Source: an uncultured Microcaldota archaeon
Lineage (GTDB): Archaea; Micrarchaeota; Micrarchaeia; Anstonellales; Anstonellaceae
Assembly: GCA_903923795.1 (NCBI GenBank)
Contig: CAIXYX010000078.1
Span: 1-31,947, forward strand
Length of the DNA: 31,947 nt
Reading direction: 5' to 3'
Numbering within the stretch: position 1 is the stretch's first letter; each line of letters opens with the position of its first letter. Made by a program: the position numbers and the translations under genes. This document shows positions 14,801 to 24,136 of the stretch, piece after piece. The notes under the pieces were generated by a model. The model was not told the origin of the DNA and made no database searches. It saw nothing but the letters and a program-made list of their open reading frames with translations.

Positions 14801-16780
14801 CAGATACTCTTCAAGCAGAAACAGGATGTGGCGCTCTCGAAAAAAGACATGACAACGAAGAACCTCTTCGACGAGAATCGGGAGGTCTATCGCGGCGATG
14901 CGCCCGTCCTTGACTGCACCTCCATGCTCATGCTCCCGAACGAGAAGAGCCAGAGGGCCGAATACGAGAAATTCAAGGCCTCGTTCGCCCTCAAAAAAGG
15001 GCCGGCCTTGTCATTCGAGCAATGGCAAGGGCTGCTGAAAAACGGGCGTCTCGACGTGGCGGGGAATATACCTGCCGAAGATTTCCACATCTGGCTCGTG
15101 AACTGCCCGAATTCCACCTACAAAGTGGCGTTCTGCGGCACCGAGTTCTTCAACACCCTCCGCAACTATGTCCGGGATGATTATCTCGACCAGAGCAAGG
15201 GCTATGACATGACCGCCGCCCTTATGAAGACCCTGAACATCAGCACCAAGCTCGCCGAAGTCAGCGAGGAGAACCTGATGCAGCTGGCCGAAACCCTGCT
15301 GTTCAGGCTTCAGAGGGACGGCGCGGTGTCACAGGCTGTGACAAAACCCTACGAACTCGTGGTGGACCCTATCTGCATAAAGCTCGTTTTCGATGCAAAC
15401 AAACTGGTCATCAGGCCCGGGCGGAAGATTGAGTATCTGCGCGCATACGACCCCGGCGTGTATGATTCCGCAACCGGGAAATACGTCAAAGGCACCGACT
15501 CGGGGTCAACCGGCTATTCCACCATCGACGGCTCCCTCATCGGCGTCGACAAACTCTATCCATTCCGTTTCCTCGACGCGAATGATCCCGCCAAGATAGC
15601 TGTCATAGACACTGACGGCAAAAGCGGCCCGGATATCTGGAAAGAGATAAATGCGGAAATAAAAAAGCTTGGCAACGCCGCAGTTTACGCCCAAGCGGAC
15701 CCAATCAAAAATGCCGGCAAGCTCGAGGAGGTCGCCAAATCCCAACTCGGAACCCTTGTCGAGCTCAATGTCGACGACGGCTTCAGGCTGTTTTTGAGGC
15801 GGGACAAAATTGGGAGCATAAAAGTCCTCAGCGAGCTCACCGACGAGATACCCATGAGCTATGTGCCGATGGACTATGGCGTGCTCGGGGAAAGAATTCC
15901 GTCAAAGGAATTGGACGGGAAAAATGGCACTTATACAATCCGCCGCCATGTCTTCAAGCTGCAAGCGAACGACGGGGCTGCATCCGTACTGAGTTTCGGG
16001 AACGCTCCCGGCATAACTGTCATGGATAATGGCGCGAGCTTCTCGTTCTCAACAGACGCGCCAGAGCGCGAATTCTCGGTGCCTTTGATGATGACATTGC
16101 CCGATGGCTCATCCACAATGGTCGGCCGCGCGCGATACACTTATGACCGGAGCCAGTCAAGCGTCGATGACAAGTGCCAGTTCAGCGGCTTTGAGCGGAA
16201 CAAGGATTTCGTGCAGGTCCTGCTGGAAAAAGGGCTTTCGAATTATCTGCAGCCATCCATCAACGATGAGCAGGGCCAGCCCGGCCACCGGGACGAGAAC
16301 GGCAAGTTCGTGCCATTCGAGCTCGTCATGGATGGCCGGATCGGCGACCATTACCTGATATTCGGGGATGCCGACAAGCGGGACATAAACCGCATCGCGA
16401 GCGGCCTGCAGCCGTATCTCGACGTCCTCAATCCATGGCAGGTCGTGGTGGACGGGAACGAGTACGACTTGAGCGTGAGGAAGGACAAGACCTTCAACTC
16501 GGCCTCGAAAGACGCCCGCCGATACATCCTCAGCTACAAGCCCGGGCGCCGCCAGGTGGATCTGTACCAGGTGGAGCAGAACGGGACAAACTACACTCCC
16601 ATGCCGGCGAGGCCTGAACCATCCGGCCCCCAGACACCGGAATCTTTCAAAAAAGATTTCGACGAGTTCCTAAAGCAGATAATGGAGGGCACTTTCAAAA
16701 CAACCTCGTCGCTCATCGATGACGGATTCTTATTCCAGATTCCGACCCGCACGCAACCGCAGCGCTGGCCATATGCATGA
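11891..16780 (+). CDS. Giant protein 1 of unknown family (1629 aa)
   Basis: I recognise no family. The protein starts MFIFQSLKQQYRSQAQ. It has no signal peptide and no clear transmembrane helix, so it is presumably cytoplasmic or exported by an unknown route. Residues 1-370 look mainly helical. From about 400 the protein is a mix of beta-strand-rich and helical modules. A beta-hairpin-like unit appears to recur near residues 415-440, 660-703, 1255-1320 and 1495-1560. Two of these share RDxxN...QPYLD(L/V) followed by a strand and R-x-D (around 671 and 1507). Residues about 750-960 are Ig-like in character, with alternating strands around VNLGETATVGFSV. The ATG at 11891 follows TATA and G-rich elements. 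Its TGA overlaps the next gene's ATG (ATGA), so the two are likely translationally coupled. Confidence 0.85.
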   Translation: MFIFQSLKQQYRSQAQVSAEQKTLDYLENTYFPKFISDYCKNSPNPTLFTLNEVIGALKIDDFNSYVNSDKNLSKVDKEIIKEQADRKTAAGQTTLFIRCRESLDVLVRYARMRANGSKVPAYDDVAVKEMCDFFDKLGGGIYKVPNPESCGTSISTLLTIGRTYGGADLKKDASEEGYNSQGDANQLEILRKCKKVFEDLGIDPGKTIGSGAKLSLYTPVPKPTESQVLGPAGPTINEKEEYENIPWVLSSDFLYPHSWMTNRPYAKKFVAAPQPVTANALRSILNDIVDFGHTNGLDDASILKACFGYRENGKIVNLVVGINGGYPVFDQDAVERMAEKIESMGGLNFNPDVAESAIKKYLGITTRPGKDVMNFGLAASSMKLGNELVLREFLKAIVKEGAAGGREKNGIFAWKDKDFQIHLKKSLHSRVLDVSVSGKPASTIEEEINSQLKERAQFHIEWSEPTASGRTNSQVVEKLISDKDPKQLLELKDSCNNIVLARFDPNAGKIELLKSAKFKALSIATLGESADFSGSTLPLTPEIESKLINMDFNVAYYSYNRPGGRNAPTFDPAEDPEFAGDDNTFIRNLMAMPLVRVVRVSEDEAREFVKAERSSRFSDINDTRSGPLAVWLQSRLFCVAKGTTEHPIPDDQEQIKLRDQLNKFITNRSQPYLDLDFGDDLKYHITRDNAKNEVEVQNISKDFDKYANDILNPSGSFDYLGWLAARKDKNGIELKSHPIFFGLNNTGTRVTCIGADAPTRMRLAANQPEYNVNLGETATVGFSVTNDYVMDPTKKRLADPKRKSTNQDVTIYADIYGPYMTQQSGTIPSILQFTQKGDVMNLVVDTNKLGETKYLKVTYSDLGPSKVQPDVLTMPPSKDNKMVEVAFSFDAAREEKRRYLVVASGVVTPLADPLGSVSIGNTLYNELSFENLTGNPSSWLNVNMSKTKSYILRMLEGPGIDFSASGAVSQILFKQKQDVALSKKDMTTKNLFDENREVYRGDAPVLDCTSMLMLPNEKSQRAEYEKFKASFALKKGPALSFEQWQGLLKNGRLDVAGNIPAEDFHIWLVNCPNSTYKVAFCGTEFFNTLRNYVRDDYLDQSKGYDMTAALMKTLNISTKLAEVSEENLMQLAETLLFRLQRDGAVSQAVTKPYELVVDPICIKLVFDANKLVIRPGRKIEYLRAYDPGVYDSATGKYVKGTDSGSTGYSTIDGSLIGVDKLYPFRFLDANDPAKIAVIDTDGKSGPDIWKEINAEIKKLGNAAVYAQADPIKNAGKLEEVAKSQLGTLVELNVDDGFRLFLRRDKIGSIKVLSELTDEIPMSYVPMDYGVLGERIPSKELDGKNGTYTIRRHVFKLQANDGAASVLSFGNAPGITVMDNGASFSFSTDAPEREFSVPLMMTLPDGSSTMVGRARYTYDRSQSSVDDKCQFSGFERNKDFVQVLLEKGLSNYLQPSINDEQGQPGHRDENGKFVPFELVMDGRIGDHYLIFGDADKRDINRIASGLQPYLDVLNPWQVVVDGNEYDLSVRKDKTFNSASKDARRYILSYKPGRRQVDLYQVEQNGTNYTPMPARPEPSGPQTPESFKKDFDEFLKQIMEGTFKTTSSLIDDGFLFQIPTRTQPQRWPYA

Positions 16781-18951
16781 CGAGTGAGCTGATGGCATAT
16801 TACCGCTTAATGTATGACGGGCCGCAGACGGTCTCGCAGGGGGGAGCCCAAGCGGCCATCGACTGGCCTGCGAATCGCAAAACAATCAAGAATTCGAATC
16901 TGAAGGCCGAAGAGCGGATTTCGGCCGCCCGCACAGTATCTGATTATTGCTCGCACCTCGGGCCAGATTCATCTGATGATGTCCAGCAGCGTTCAGACAC
17001 CATCCTCCACGCCGTGTTTTTCAGGGCCGACGTGGGCGGCATGGGCGTCAAATTGGTGCGCGGCGCAGGTTTCGACAAGGAAGAAGATGCCGCCACGATG
17101 CTCAAGCTCGCATATGATTGCGCAGCCGGCATCACCGATTTGCAGGACGCCATGCTCAAGGAGATACGCAGCCTGCTCAATGAGCCATCCGCAGACTCTT
17201 TCGCCGCCAAGACCTCGCAGATATTCGAAGGCATGCTGTCTCTCTCAGGCGTCAAAATCGAGAAAACCTCTCCGCCCAAAAAAAGCGAACCTGCCCTCCC
17301 GGAGCAGAAAAGCGCCGCCGAAACGAAAAGCATCCCCGAACAGAAAAGCCCCGGCGTGACCGAGGGCGGTCCGTCCGAGCTGCCCATCAAGGTCGTTCCG
17401 AAAAAATCAAAATCAAAAGCCAAAACAAATGCCGCAACTCCCGTCCAGAGCGAAAAAATCACTGCGCCAAAGGGCGATGAAAAAACCGAAGAAACAAAGA
17501 AAAGCGAAAAAACCGGCGAGAATAGGCAAACGGAAAAAATATCAGAAGCGAAGCCGCCGGAAACGAACAAATCCATTCCAACTCCTTCTGAAGCAACCAC
17601 CTCCGAAGCAAAGCCTCCTGAAGCAAAGCCCGCGGAAAATCCGGCCGAAACCATCCAGCCAGCCGAGCTCAAATCATTCGACATACTCGGCGCTCAGGAA
17701 ATACTGAAACCCGCAGTCAAATCCGGCGAAATCCAATCCGACGAGCAATTCGGCGCGCGCCTTTCTGCCGCCAAAGACCTGGCCTCTCTCATCCTCTTGT
17801 CCGCAGACGCTAACACCGGCCTCAATTATGCCAAACTCATCATCGATGGCGCGACTTCGCTTGACCCGGGCAGCGGCAGCGTGGTGATCTCCGTCCTGTC
17901 AAAAGACCGCCGCGTCACCTCAGAGCGGATTCTCGACATGTACTGGCTGGCGTTCGAATGCGTCCGCAAATTCCCCGAGCAGGCGGCTGAACTGATGAAA
18001 TACATGAGCGAGCAGTACGAGTCGGCTTCCCATGCGGATATCCTCACGAACAAAGATGCGGACAAGAAACTCCAGGCGCAGGGCCAGGCCAGCCTCAAGC
18101 TCATGCGCTCCTCTCTGCAGACGTTCTGCTTCTCCCTGCTCAAACCTTCCGCCGGCGCCGCGCAGACTGCGCAGCCCATAAGCGACCCGAAAGTCGTCGG
18201 CTCGATATTGCAGACCCTGATGATAACCACTGGCCTCGGCTCACTGGAAGCCGGGCAGGATGGCCTTAACAAAAAGACCCGGGAACAAGGATTGGCGATT
18301 TTACAATCGATGCTGAATTCTGACGCGCCTCAAAATTGCATCTTGGCTGCCAGAGCGCTCCGTATATGGAACTACGATTCCATCGAGCAGAAACAATCGA
18401 GCTTGGGCGCAATCATCCAGACTCTGAAGTCGAAACCCTCGTGGCCTCTGCCCCAGCAGCGCGCAATGCTCGAAGAAGCGATACTGCTTGACTTGAACGC
18501 AGAAATCATAAACGACCCGGCCAAGCGCGTCTTTAGCGTGGCCGATCCGCTGGGCGCAGTCGCCTGGCTCAAGACACGCCCGGAGCTGATGATATGCGCG
18601 CTCATGGCAAGCGCCGGGGTCTATCCTCCTTTGTATTCGTTTGAATCACAGGCCCGCAGCAGCGACCCGAAATACAAACTCAAGCCGGACGCAGCATCCA
18701 GCGGGCTCTGGATGGACCTGCTGGCCGGGCACATCCGAAGCGTCCTGACAAGCGGAGACGACAAAGCCATCACCGGCATGAGCAACGACCGCTCTCCGAG
18801 CGAGGGCTACGAAAAGCCGTATGCCAATGTGAGCCTCACCTCTCTCTTTTTGAAACTGCTGGATTACATCATCGACAACTCGGCGAACAACGCGAATTTC
18901 AACTTGCGGGCGGTCCGCCTGCGCAAAGAGCTGAAGAACATGCTGGAATGA
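16777..18951 (+). CDS. Giant-operon protein 2, two helical domains joined by a charged linker (724 aa)
   Basis: No family is recognised. Residues 1-160 are helical. Residues about 165-310 form a low-complexity Lys/Glu/Pro/Thr/Ala linker with near-repeats such as SEAKPPE, EAKPAE and EKTGE. Residues 310-724 are again helical, with regularly spaced amphipathic helices reminiscent of HEAT/ARM or TPR solenoids (for example DKRVTSER-like and LAILQSMLNSDAPQN segments). There is no signal peptide, transmembrane helix or nucleotide-binding motif. The start ATG overlaps the previous stop as ATGA, and its own TGA overlaps the next ATG in the same way. Production is therefore probably coupled in fixed order with proteins 1 and 3. 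A scaffolding or adaptor role is a guess from the architecture only. Confidence 0.85.
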   Translation: MTSELMAYYRLMYDGPQTVSQGGAQAAIDWPANRKTIKNSNLKAEERISAARTVSDYCSHLGPDSSDDVQQRSDTILHAVFFRADVGGMGVKLVRGAGFDKEEDAATMLKLAYDCAAGITDLQDAMLKEIRSLLNEPSADSFAAKTSQIFEGMLSLSGVKIEKTSPPKKSEPALPEQKSAAETKSIPEQKSPGVTEGGPSELPIKVVPKKSKSKAKTNAATPVQSEKITAPKGDEKTEETKKSEKTGENRQTEKISEAKPPETNKSIPTPSEATTSEAKPPEAKPAENPAETIQPAELKSFDILGAQEILKPAVKSGEIQSDEQFGARLSAAKDLASLILLSADANTGLNYAKLIIDGATSLDPGSGSVVISVLSKDRRVTSERILDMYWLAFECVRKFPEQAAELMKYMSEQYESASHADILTNKDADKKLQAQGQASLKLMRSSLQTFCFSLLKPSAGAAQTAQPISDPKVVGSILQTLMITTGLGSLEAGQDGLNKKTREQGLAILQSMLNSDAPQNCILAARALRIWNYDSIEQKQSSLGAIIQTLKSKPSWPLPQQRAMLEEAILLDLNAEIINDPAKRVFSVADPLGAVAWLKTRPELMICALMASAGVYPPLYSFESQARSSDPKYKLKPDAASSGLWMDLLAGHIRSVLTSGDDKAITGMSNDRSPSEGYEKPYANVSLTSLFLKLLDYIIDNSANNANFNLRAVRLRKELKNMLE

Positions 18952-21900
18952 TGAATACTTTGGGGTGCATGATGGGACCAGTTCCAAAATCGAGCAAAAC
19001 AAAGCAGAAATCAGACAATGCCCTCCTCGCAGAGGCCAAGGCAAATTTCTCCATGGAGAGCGAAGCCTCCAAGCACAGCATCCACCAGAACTGCATAAAG
19101 ATTCTCGATAATCCTTCGCCGTTGTACTCCAATGAGCAGGCCGGCACGCAGATCGGCAAGAGCGTCAATCTGGCGAAATACACCCTGCCCCTGATGTCAT
19201 CCGAAAATCCATTCCCCCAAAAAACCGACGTTTTTTTCAGCGCGACCTATTTCGGCGCGAAGGGCGGAATCGACATCGGGGTGAGCGGGCAGCTTTTCAA
19301 CCTGTTCGTGCCACGCTCGGTCGCATCAAACTATGCCATAGACCAGACACAGATGGAAGAGCTCTCCAAAGTGCTCTATATAGACGAGAGGATCGCCGAG
19401 TTCATCATCCGCAACGCCTTCCCTCCCGTCAAGCGCAATTACCCCGGCATGGACAAGCTCATAGCGGCCGTGCAGTCCGACATCCATGGCCAGATGGAGG
19501 ACGGGGACTGGAAAAATATCGCCAACTACACCTCCAGCGACGGCGAGAAGGGCATCCGGGCTTATTGCCGTGACCGTATCATAGCGCACTTGCCTGAATT
19601 GAGTGATTTGTCAAATCAGCAAAAGGAAGAGCTGAGCCTCACTGTCACACGGCTTTCACACACCCCGATTCGCGTGACTCATTATATTGATAACAATGGT
19701 GAGCCGGAATACGGCGCCCTCACTCCGGGTCTGTCCGACCAGGCGACTTTGGAACGCTACGAAAAAGTGGATGGCAAACTGATGGATCAGGCAATCCTCC
19801 TCGGTCTCAAGGAGTCTGATGCGGTGGGCCGCGAGATGGGTCTGAGCGGCAAGGGTCCGGCTCCGGACATCGGCAGCAATATCGCCGTCTACTATGATTC
19901 GCGCTACTGGTCATCGGGCCAGGGAATGTCGATGCTCTTAAGCCAGGTCAGGACGCATGCCAAAACCATGGAAGAGGCGTTCTTATCCTCCACTGCAGAT
20001 GCCCGCTATCTCCAGCTCCCGCTCGACACCTACAAATCCAATCTGGTCTCGGCCAGCAACCAATATTCCAACAGCGGGGATTTCACTGCGTCTATCCGCG
20101 CCGTGACAGCCGAGATGCGCGTGTATGAAAGCTCGCTGGCCACGCTGTATGGCGAAGTCGAGGCTTATGCGAAATCGCAGGCAGGGAGCGGGGCGAAAAT
20201 CGGCGCAAAAGAGATAGATGCCGCATTCTCCCATCTCTACGCGTCAGACGCGTCTTTCAAAAGCCATCTCGATGCCGTGCATGTGGCAGTGTCAGGTTTC
20301 ACCAAGAAATACTCCGTCGCCCGCCTCTACGGGCCCGGCGGGAGCAAATCGAACCAGAACACGAGCCCGACGGCTGTCGCAAAAGGACTTTTCGGGGATC
20401 CAAAAGCCCTGCCGCAAGAGCAGATAGCCGGCTACATGGCCGCCGATTATGCGATGAATTACATCGGCCGGGGCATGGACATCTCGGTAGGCGGGGATAT
20501 CACTTTGCAGAAAATAGATTTCGTCACGGACCAAAAAGACTCGAAAGTAGTCATGGGCATCGGCGGCAAGCCAAACAGCGGGCAGGCGACCTCGGTGCTG
20601 GTGTTTCGGGTGGACAAGGACAAATCAATCGTGGTTGAGGATCCTGACCAGATGAAGGAGGACATCACCACTCCCCTGGCTCCGGCCCTGAGCGCCCGCG
20701 GGGCATTCATCGACACGAAAAAAGGCATCTCCTTTAGCGAGACTGGCCAATACCGCATATACTCGGTTCCGATAGCGTCGAATTTCACGCTCAAAACAAA
20801 GGCAGACGCGAACGCGCTCGACATCCAAATAGATATCCCCTCAAGTTTCTATTCCAAGTCGAGTGAGCTAATCCCAGTCCTCAAGCTCACGGCCAAGACT
20901 CCGGATCTCTCGGAGCGCGGGATAATCACCGGGCCCGATGAAGAACCCGGCTATTTCGCCGCAGAGGTTCGCGCGGCCGTGAGCGGCACGAACATCGTTG
21001 GCAACCGCAAGCAGTTCGCCCGCGGCGGCAGCATAGACAACGCATCCGGCTCCGAGCTGACTGGCCAGATATCCCGGGACGAGTCTACAGGCGCGATTCA
21101 GGACCTGTTCTCGGCCGTCAGCTACGACTATCTGTCAAAAAGCCCCGTCAATTCGCGGCTCGCAACCTATTACAGTGATTTCAACAAGCGGCCCGAGGAT
21201 TGGGTGGCGAGCAATCTTATGCAATCCGACGCGTCTGATTTCAACAAAAACAACTCCAACCTCTCGCCGTCTGATTATCTGGCGGCTTTCAAGAAGACCA
21301 TTGACAAAAAAATCGACTCATACATCAAGGAAGGCATCGGGGAGAATGCCTCCGAGGCGATAAAGAACGACAAAAAACTGGCCGGAGTTTCCCCGGACTC
21401 GATGAACAGCATAGCCGACATCGAATCCTGGTCGCCTCTTCATTCCCATCTCGCCTACTGGTCTGCCTACAAGGGTGCGCTGATACAGCTCAAGCAGACT
21501 CTGGACCCAAGCAATCCTGTTTCGAAGCAGCTCATCGACAAAATAGACGGCGAGATAAAAATAGCCGCCGCCCGTTATGTCTCATCACCAATCAATGATC
21601 TGGCCCCTGATGTGCGGCGAGGCGTGGAGGCGCAAGGCGACATGTATGAGGCCATGATGCGCGTGAATGCCGCCGCCCGCGAGCAGGGCATCAGCGCCAT
21701 CTTTTATTTCAAGACATTTGGCCGGCAGACCCGCCTGCAAGCCACTCTCTCGCAAGGCATCGGGCCGACCGATGACAACATTCTGGCGCAGGTGGTCACA
21801 AGCCCGCAGGCCGGCATAAACGCCAAACTAAGCAACGCAACCATGCTGCTGTTCGACTATCTCATAAACCTCGCCAACTACAAAAACGATGACACGCTCT

Positions 21901-23057
21901 TTCGGATGGATTTCCATGTCGAGTTCAACCTGACGCTCGTGCCGAATTACCGCAAATATGATTACAACTACGGCGTGCAGTCTTTGTGGTCAAACGGCCA
22001 GAGCGGCGTGTTCGACATATTCGCCGCGCACCGTCTCGACCCGGAGAACATCGGATTCGCGGCCTTGCAGGAGGCAGCCACCCTGCTGCTGGCGAAGCTT
22101 CTTCCAGATGATAGGGCCGGCAGGTCATTGTGCCGGGACATCATATCCTTATGCGACCAGACGCATGTAGTGAACAACCGCGGGCAGGCTCTAGCCGACA
22201 AGATCGCCAAGCTTGACGCCATAATCAAATCCCCGAAATATCTCGGCGGCACCACCTCGGATTTCATCGTCAAGGAAGGCACATACAACAACAATGCCGA
22301 CAAATACATCGGCCGTGACGCCCTGCCGATAAACGGCCCGATCCCGGATTTCATCGCCCGAGTGGATTTCCATTTCGAGAAGGAGAACACCTCGCTGTTC
22401 GGCCTGCTGCCTCTGGTGGGCGTTGACCCTGAATCGGCCGGCATCCGCGCGAAAGTAACCGGCAGCGTTTTCCTGCCGGTAGCCTTCGACACTCTTGTGA
22501 CCTCTCCGTGGATTCCGTCAAACAGCGTCGCAGGCATGGTGCGCGACCAGGCGAAGCAGGTGTTCTGGAACTGGGTGCCGCCGGTCAATTTCCGCGCGCA
22601 GCTTGACAAGGCGATAAATGTCACGAGCAATTATGTTGTTTCCGTCGGAGGATACATCGCCGGAGACGCGACCGCCGCCGTAGTAAATGATGTGGGGATA
22701 GACGTGAAGAACGCGCTCGCCATCCCCTCGCTGAACACCATCCTCTCACTCGACCTCACCGGCAGGCTGATAGGGCTTCAACTGGGCGAGCTGGCGCCGT
22801 CATACGCGGTACGGGCCGGTTTCGACACGAAGTTCACCGAAAATCTTAGATTGAACGCGCAGTTCTACGACATGTTCCGCCAGTATCCCCATGGTTCTGC
22901 GAACTGCTTCGGGTTCAATGTGGGCCTGAGCCTGTATTTCAACTCCCCGCCGGTCATAAACGACGAGGCCGCGCGCATCAATCCATACGAGCAGGAGCGG
23001 ACGAGGCAAAGATTATTGGGCGCCCCGCCAAAGAGCGACGAGAACGAAACGAAATAA
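18948..23057 (+). CDS. Giant-operon protein 3 with beta-rich, barrel-like C-terminus (1369 aa)
   Basis: No family is recognised. There is no signal peptide (start MMNTLGCMMGPVPKSSKTKQ). An N-terminal beta patch (VFFSATYFGAKGGIDIGVSG, about residues 90-110) is followed by helical regions, including a long coiled-coil-like stretch around 340-420. Central beta-rich segments span about 510-690. From about 1134 to 1325 alternating amphipathic strands with aromatic ends dominate (ARVDFHFEKENTSLFG, YAVRAGFDTKFTENLRLNAQ, FGFNVGLSLYFN), like transmembrane beta-barrel proteins of bacterial outer membranes. A charged 40-residue tail follows. The start overlaps the previous gene (ATGA). The gap to the next gene is 41 nt. 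The barrel reading is inference from strand periodicity only. Confidence 0.85.
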   Translation: MMNTLGCMMGPVPKSSKTKQKSDNALLAEAKANFSMESEASKHSIHQNCIKILDNPSPLYSNEQAGTQIGKSVNLAKYTLPLMSSENPFPQKTDVFFSATYFGAKGGIDIGVSGQLFNLFVPRSVASNYAIDQTQMEELSKVLYIDERIAEFIIRNAFPPVKRNYPGMDKLIAAVQSDIHGQMEDGDWKNIANYTSSDGEKGIRAYCRDRIIAHLPELSDLSNQQKEELSLTVTRLSHTPIRVTHYIDNNGEPEYGALTPGLSDQATLERYEKVDGKLMDQAILLGLKESDAVGREMGLSGKGPAPDIGSNIAVYYDSRYWSSGQGMSMLLSQVRTHAKTMEEAFLSSTADARYLQLPLDTYKSNLVSASNQYSNSGDFTASIRAVTAEMRVYESSLATLYGEVEAYAKSQAGSGAKIGAKEIDAAFSHLYASDASFKSHLDAVHVAVSGFTKKYSVARLYGPGGSKSNQNTSPTAVAKGLFGDPKALPQEQIAGYMAADYAMNYIGRGMDISVGGDITLQKIDFVTDQKDSKVVMGIGGKPNSGQATSVLVFRVDKDKSIVVEDPDQMKEDITTPLAPALSARGAFIDTKKGISFSETGQYRIYSVPIASNFTLKTKADANALDIQIDIPSSFYSKSSELIPVLKLTAKTPDLSERGIITGPDEEPGYFAAEVRAAVSGTNIVGNRKQFARGGSIDNASGSELTGQISRDESTGAIQDLFSAVSYDYLSKSPVNSRLATYYSDFNKRPEDWVASNLMQSDASDFNKNNSNLSPSDYLAAFKKTIDKKIDSYIKEGIGENASEAIKNDKKLAGVSPDSMNSIADIESWSPLHSHLAYWSAYKGALIQLKQTLDPSNPVSKQLIDKIDGEIKIAAARYVSSPINDLAPDVRRGVEAQGDMYEAMMRVNAAAREQGISAIFYFKTFGRQTRLQATLSQGIGPTDDNILAQVVTSPQAGINAKLSNATMLLFDYLINLANYKNDDTLFRMDFHVEFNLTLVPNYRKYDYNYGVQSLWSNGQSGVFDIFAAHRLDPENIGFAALQEAATLLLAKLLPDDRAGRSLCRDIISLCDQTHVVNNRGQALADKIAKLDAIIKSPKYLGGTTSDFIVKEGTYNNNADKYIGRDALPINGPIPDFIARVDFHFEKENTSLFGLLPLVGVDPESAGIRAKVTGSVFLPVAFDTLVTSPWIPSNSVAGMVRDQAKQVFWNWVPPVNFRAQLDKAINVTSNYVVSVGGYIAGDATAAVVNDVGIDVKNALAIPSLNTILSLDLTGRLIGLQLGELAPSYAVRAGFDTKFTENLRLNAQFYDMFRQYPHGSANCFGFNVGLSLYFNSPPVINDEAARINPYEQERTRQRLLGAPPKSDENETK

Positions 23058-23098
23058 AACTGCCGGGCGCGAACGAGCAGCCGGCGCAAGGTGAGCAT

Positions 23099-24022
23099 AT
23101 GGCGAAATCAAAACCAATCTCCGCGATATCGGGTCCTTCATCAGCAAAAGAGGGGAAAATCCGTTCCGTGGCCGTGAAATCTTTCTCCCTCCTGCGCGCC
23201 CAGCTGGCCAAGCGGGGTTTGCGCGAAGGGGCATCCGCGTATATGTTCATCCTCAACAATCTTTCATCCGAATTGGGCGGCCCGCTCAGACCTTTTCCCA
23301 CCGTCGGAGACGAGCCTTCCCTTCTGTCGCAGAGCGGAGAGTCGATGGCCGGATTGTCGAAAACACTCGCGCATCAAATCCGTGCATTGTGCAAGGAGAA
23401 CAGTCTTCCTCAATCTTCTGCCCTGTCGATTGTCGATGCCATGAAGGCCCAATCTCTCGAAGCAGATTCGGTCGCCGTTGCATCCGCGTCTGTCAAAACA
23501 TATGCCGCCGCCAAAATGTCTGCCACCGCCAAAACCCCCATCACCGCAAAAACTCCCGCAGCGGCCAAAAATCCCCCGTCATTTCACCACGCAACTCCGG
23601 CTGAGAAGATAGCGTCTTTGCACGACACGAACTTCGGCCGCTCTCTCTCCCGGCCATCGGGCAGGCAGGCAGCTTCTTCCGCAAGTTCAATGCGTGCCGC
23701 GGTGCCGTCAATCTCCAAAGAGATTATCCAAAGCCGGGCCTATGAAGCAAAACTCGACAGTCTGGTGCGCAGCCTTCGCGGCCTCATGGAGAAAGCACCC
23801 AAAATGTTCGGGCAAATCCCGCAGGCCAAGCGCGAGTATGTCGAAGGCCTTGTCTCCCTTATCGAGGTGCACCAGCAGGCCTACAAGTCAGGGCAGATGC
23901 CAAGCCAATTCCGCTTCACCGCGGAGGAGAAGAACGAGCTGCATAATTTCTGCCCCGCGTTCAAGCTGAACGGGCTTGAATGGCTGGAGCTCGAGCAGCC
24001 GCGCGCCGGAATGGGCGCATGA
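23099..24022 (+). CDS. Giant-operon protein 4, small helical protein (307 aa)
   Basis: No family is recognised. An N-terminal helical region (about 20-110) is joined by an Ala/Lys/Thr/Pro linker (about 130-160, with repeated TAKTP-like units) to a C-terminal helical domain (about 205-300, ending LEWLELEQPRAGMGA). There is no signal peptide or transmembrane helix. AGGTGAG lies 4-5 nt upstream of the ATG at 23099, a good Shine-Dalgarno fit for an internal operon gene. It follows protein 3 by 41 nt. The two-domain-plus-linker layout is a small version of protein 2, suggesting a similar connecting role; that is inference. A T-rich stretch (24041-24063) follows the stop. Confidence 0.8.
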   Translation: MAKSKPISAISGPSSAKEGKIRSVAVKSFSLLRAQLAKRGLREGASAYMFILNNLSSELGGPLRPFPTVGDEPSLLSQSGESMAGLSKTLAHQIRALCKENSLPQSSALSIVDAMKAQSLEADSVAVASASVKTYAAAKMSATAKTPITAKTPAAAKNPPSFHHATPAEKIASLHDTNFGRSLSRPSGRQAASSASSMRAAVPSISKEIIQSRAYEAKLDSLVRSLRGLMEKAPKMFGQIPQAKREYVEGLVSLIEVHQQAYKSGQMPSQFRFTAEEKNELHNFCPAFKLNGLEWLELEQPRAGMGA

Positions 24023-24096
24023 GCGAAAAGCCCGCCCGGCTCTTTTGAATTTCCACCATTTTCTCGGCGCAAAACAACCCTGGCCAGCTAAGCCCA

Positions 24097-24106
24097 TTTT
24101 TTAAAG
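24097..24106 (+). promoter_or_regulatory. TATA box upstream of giant-operon protein 5
   Basis: TTTTTTAAAG is centred about 26 nt before 24128. It indicates that the fifth gene can be transcribed on its own as well as by read-through. Confidence 0.5.
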
Positions 24107-24136
24107 CTTCATTCAGTCTTAGCCCCGGTGATCCGG

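Noticed and set aside
16944..17684. 246-codon antisense frame opposite the 724-aa gene
   Set aside because: It mirrors the low-complexity linker codons (Ser/Phe/Val-rich) and has no start signals; it is a shadow of the real gene.
21968..22630. 220-codon antisense frame opposite the 1369-aa gene
   Set aside because: It is explained by codon bias in a high-GC gene, with no domain or promoter.
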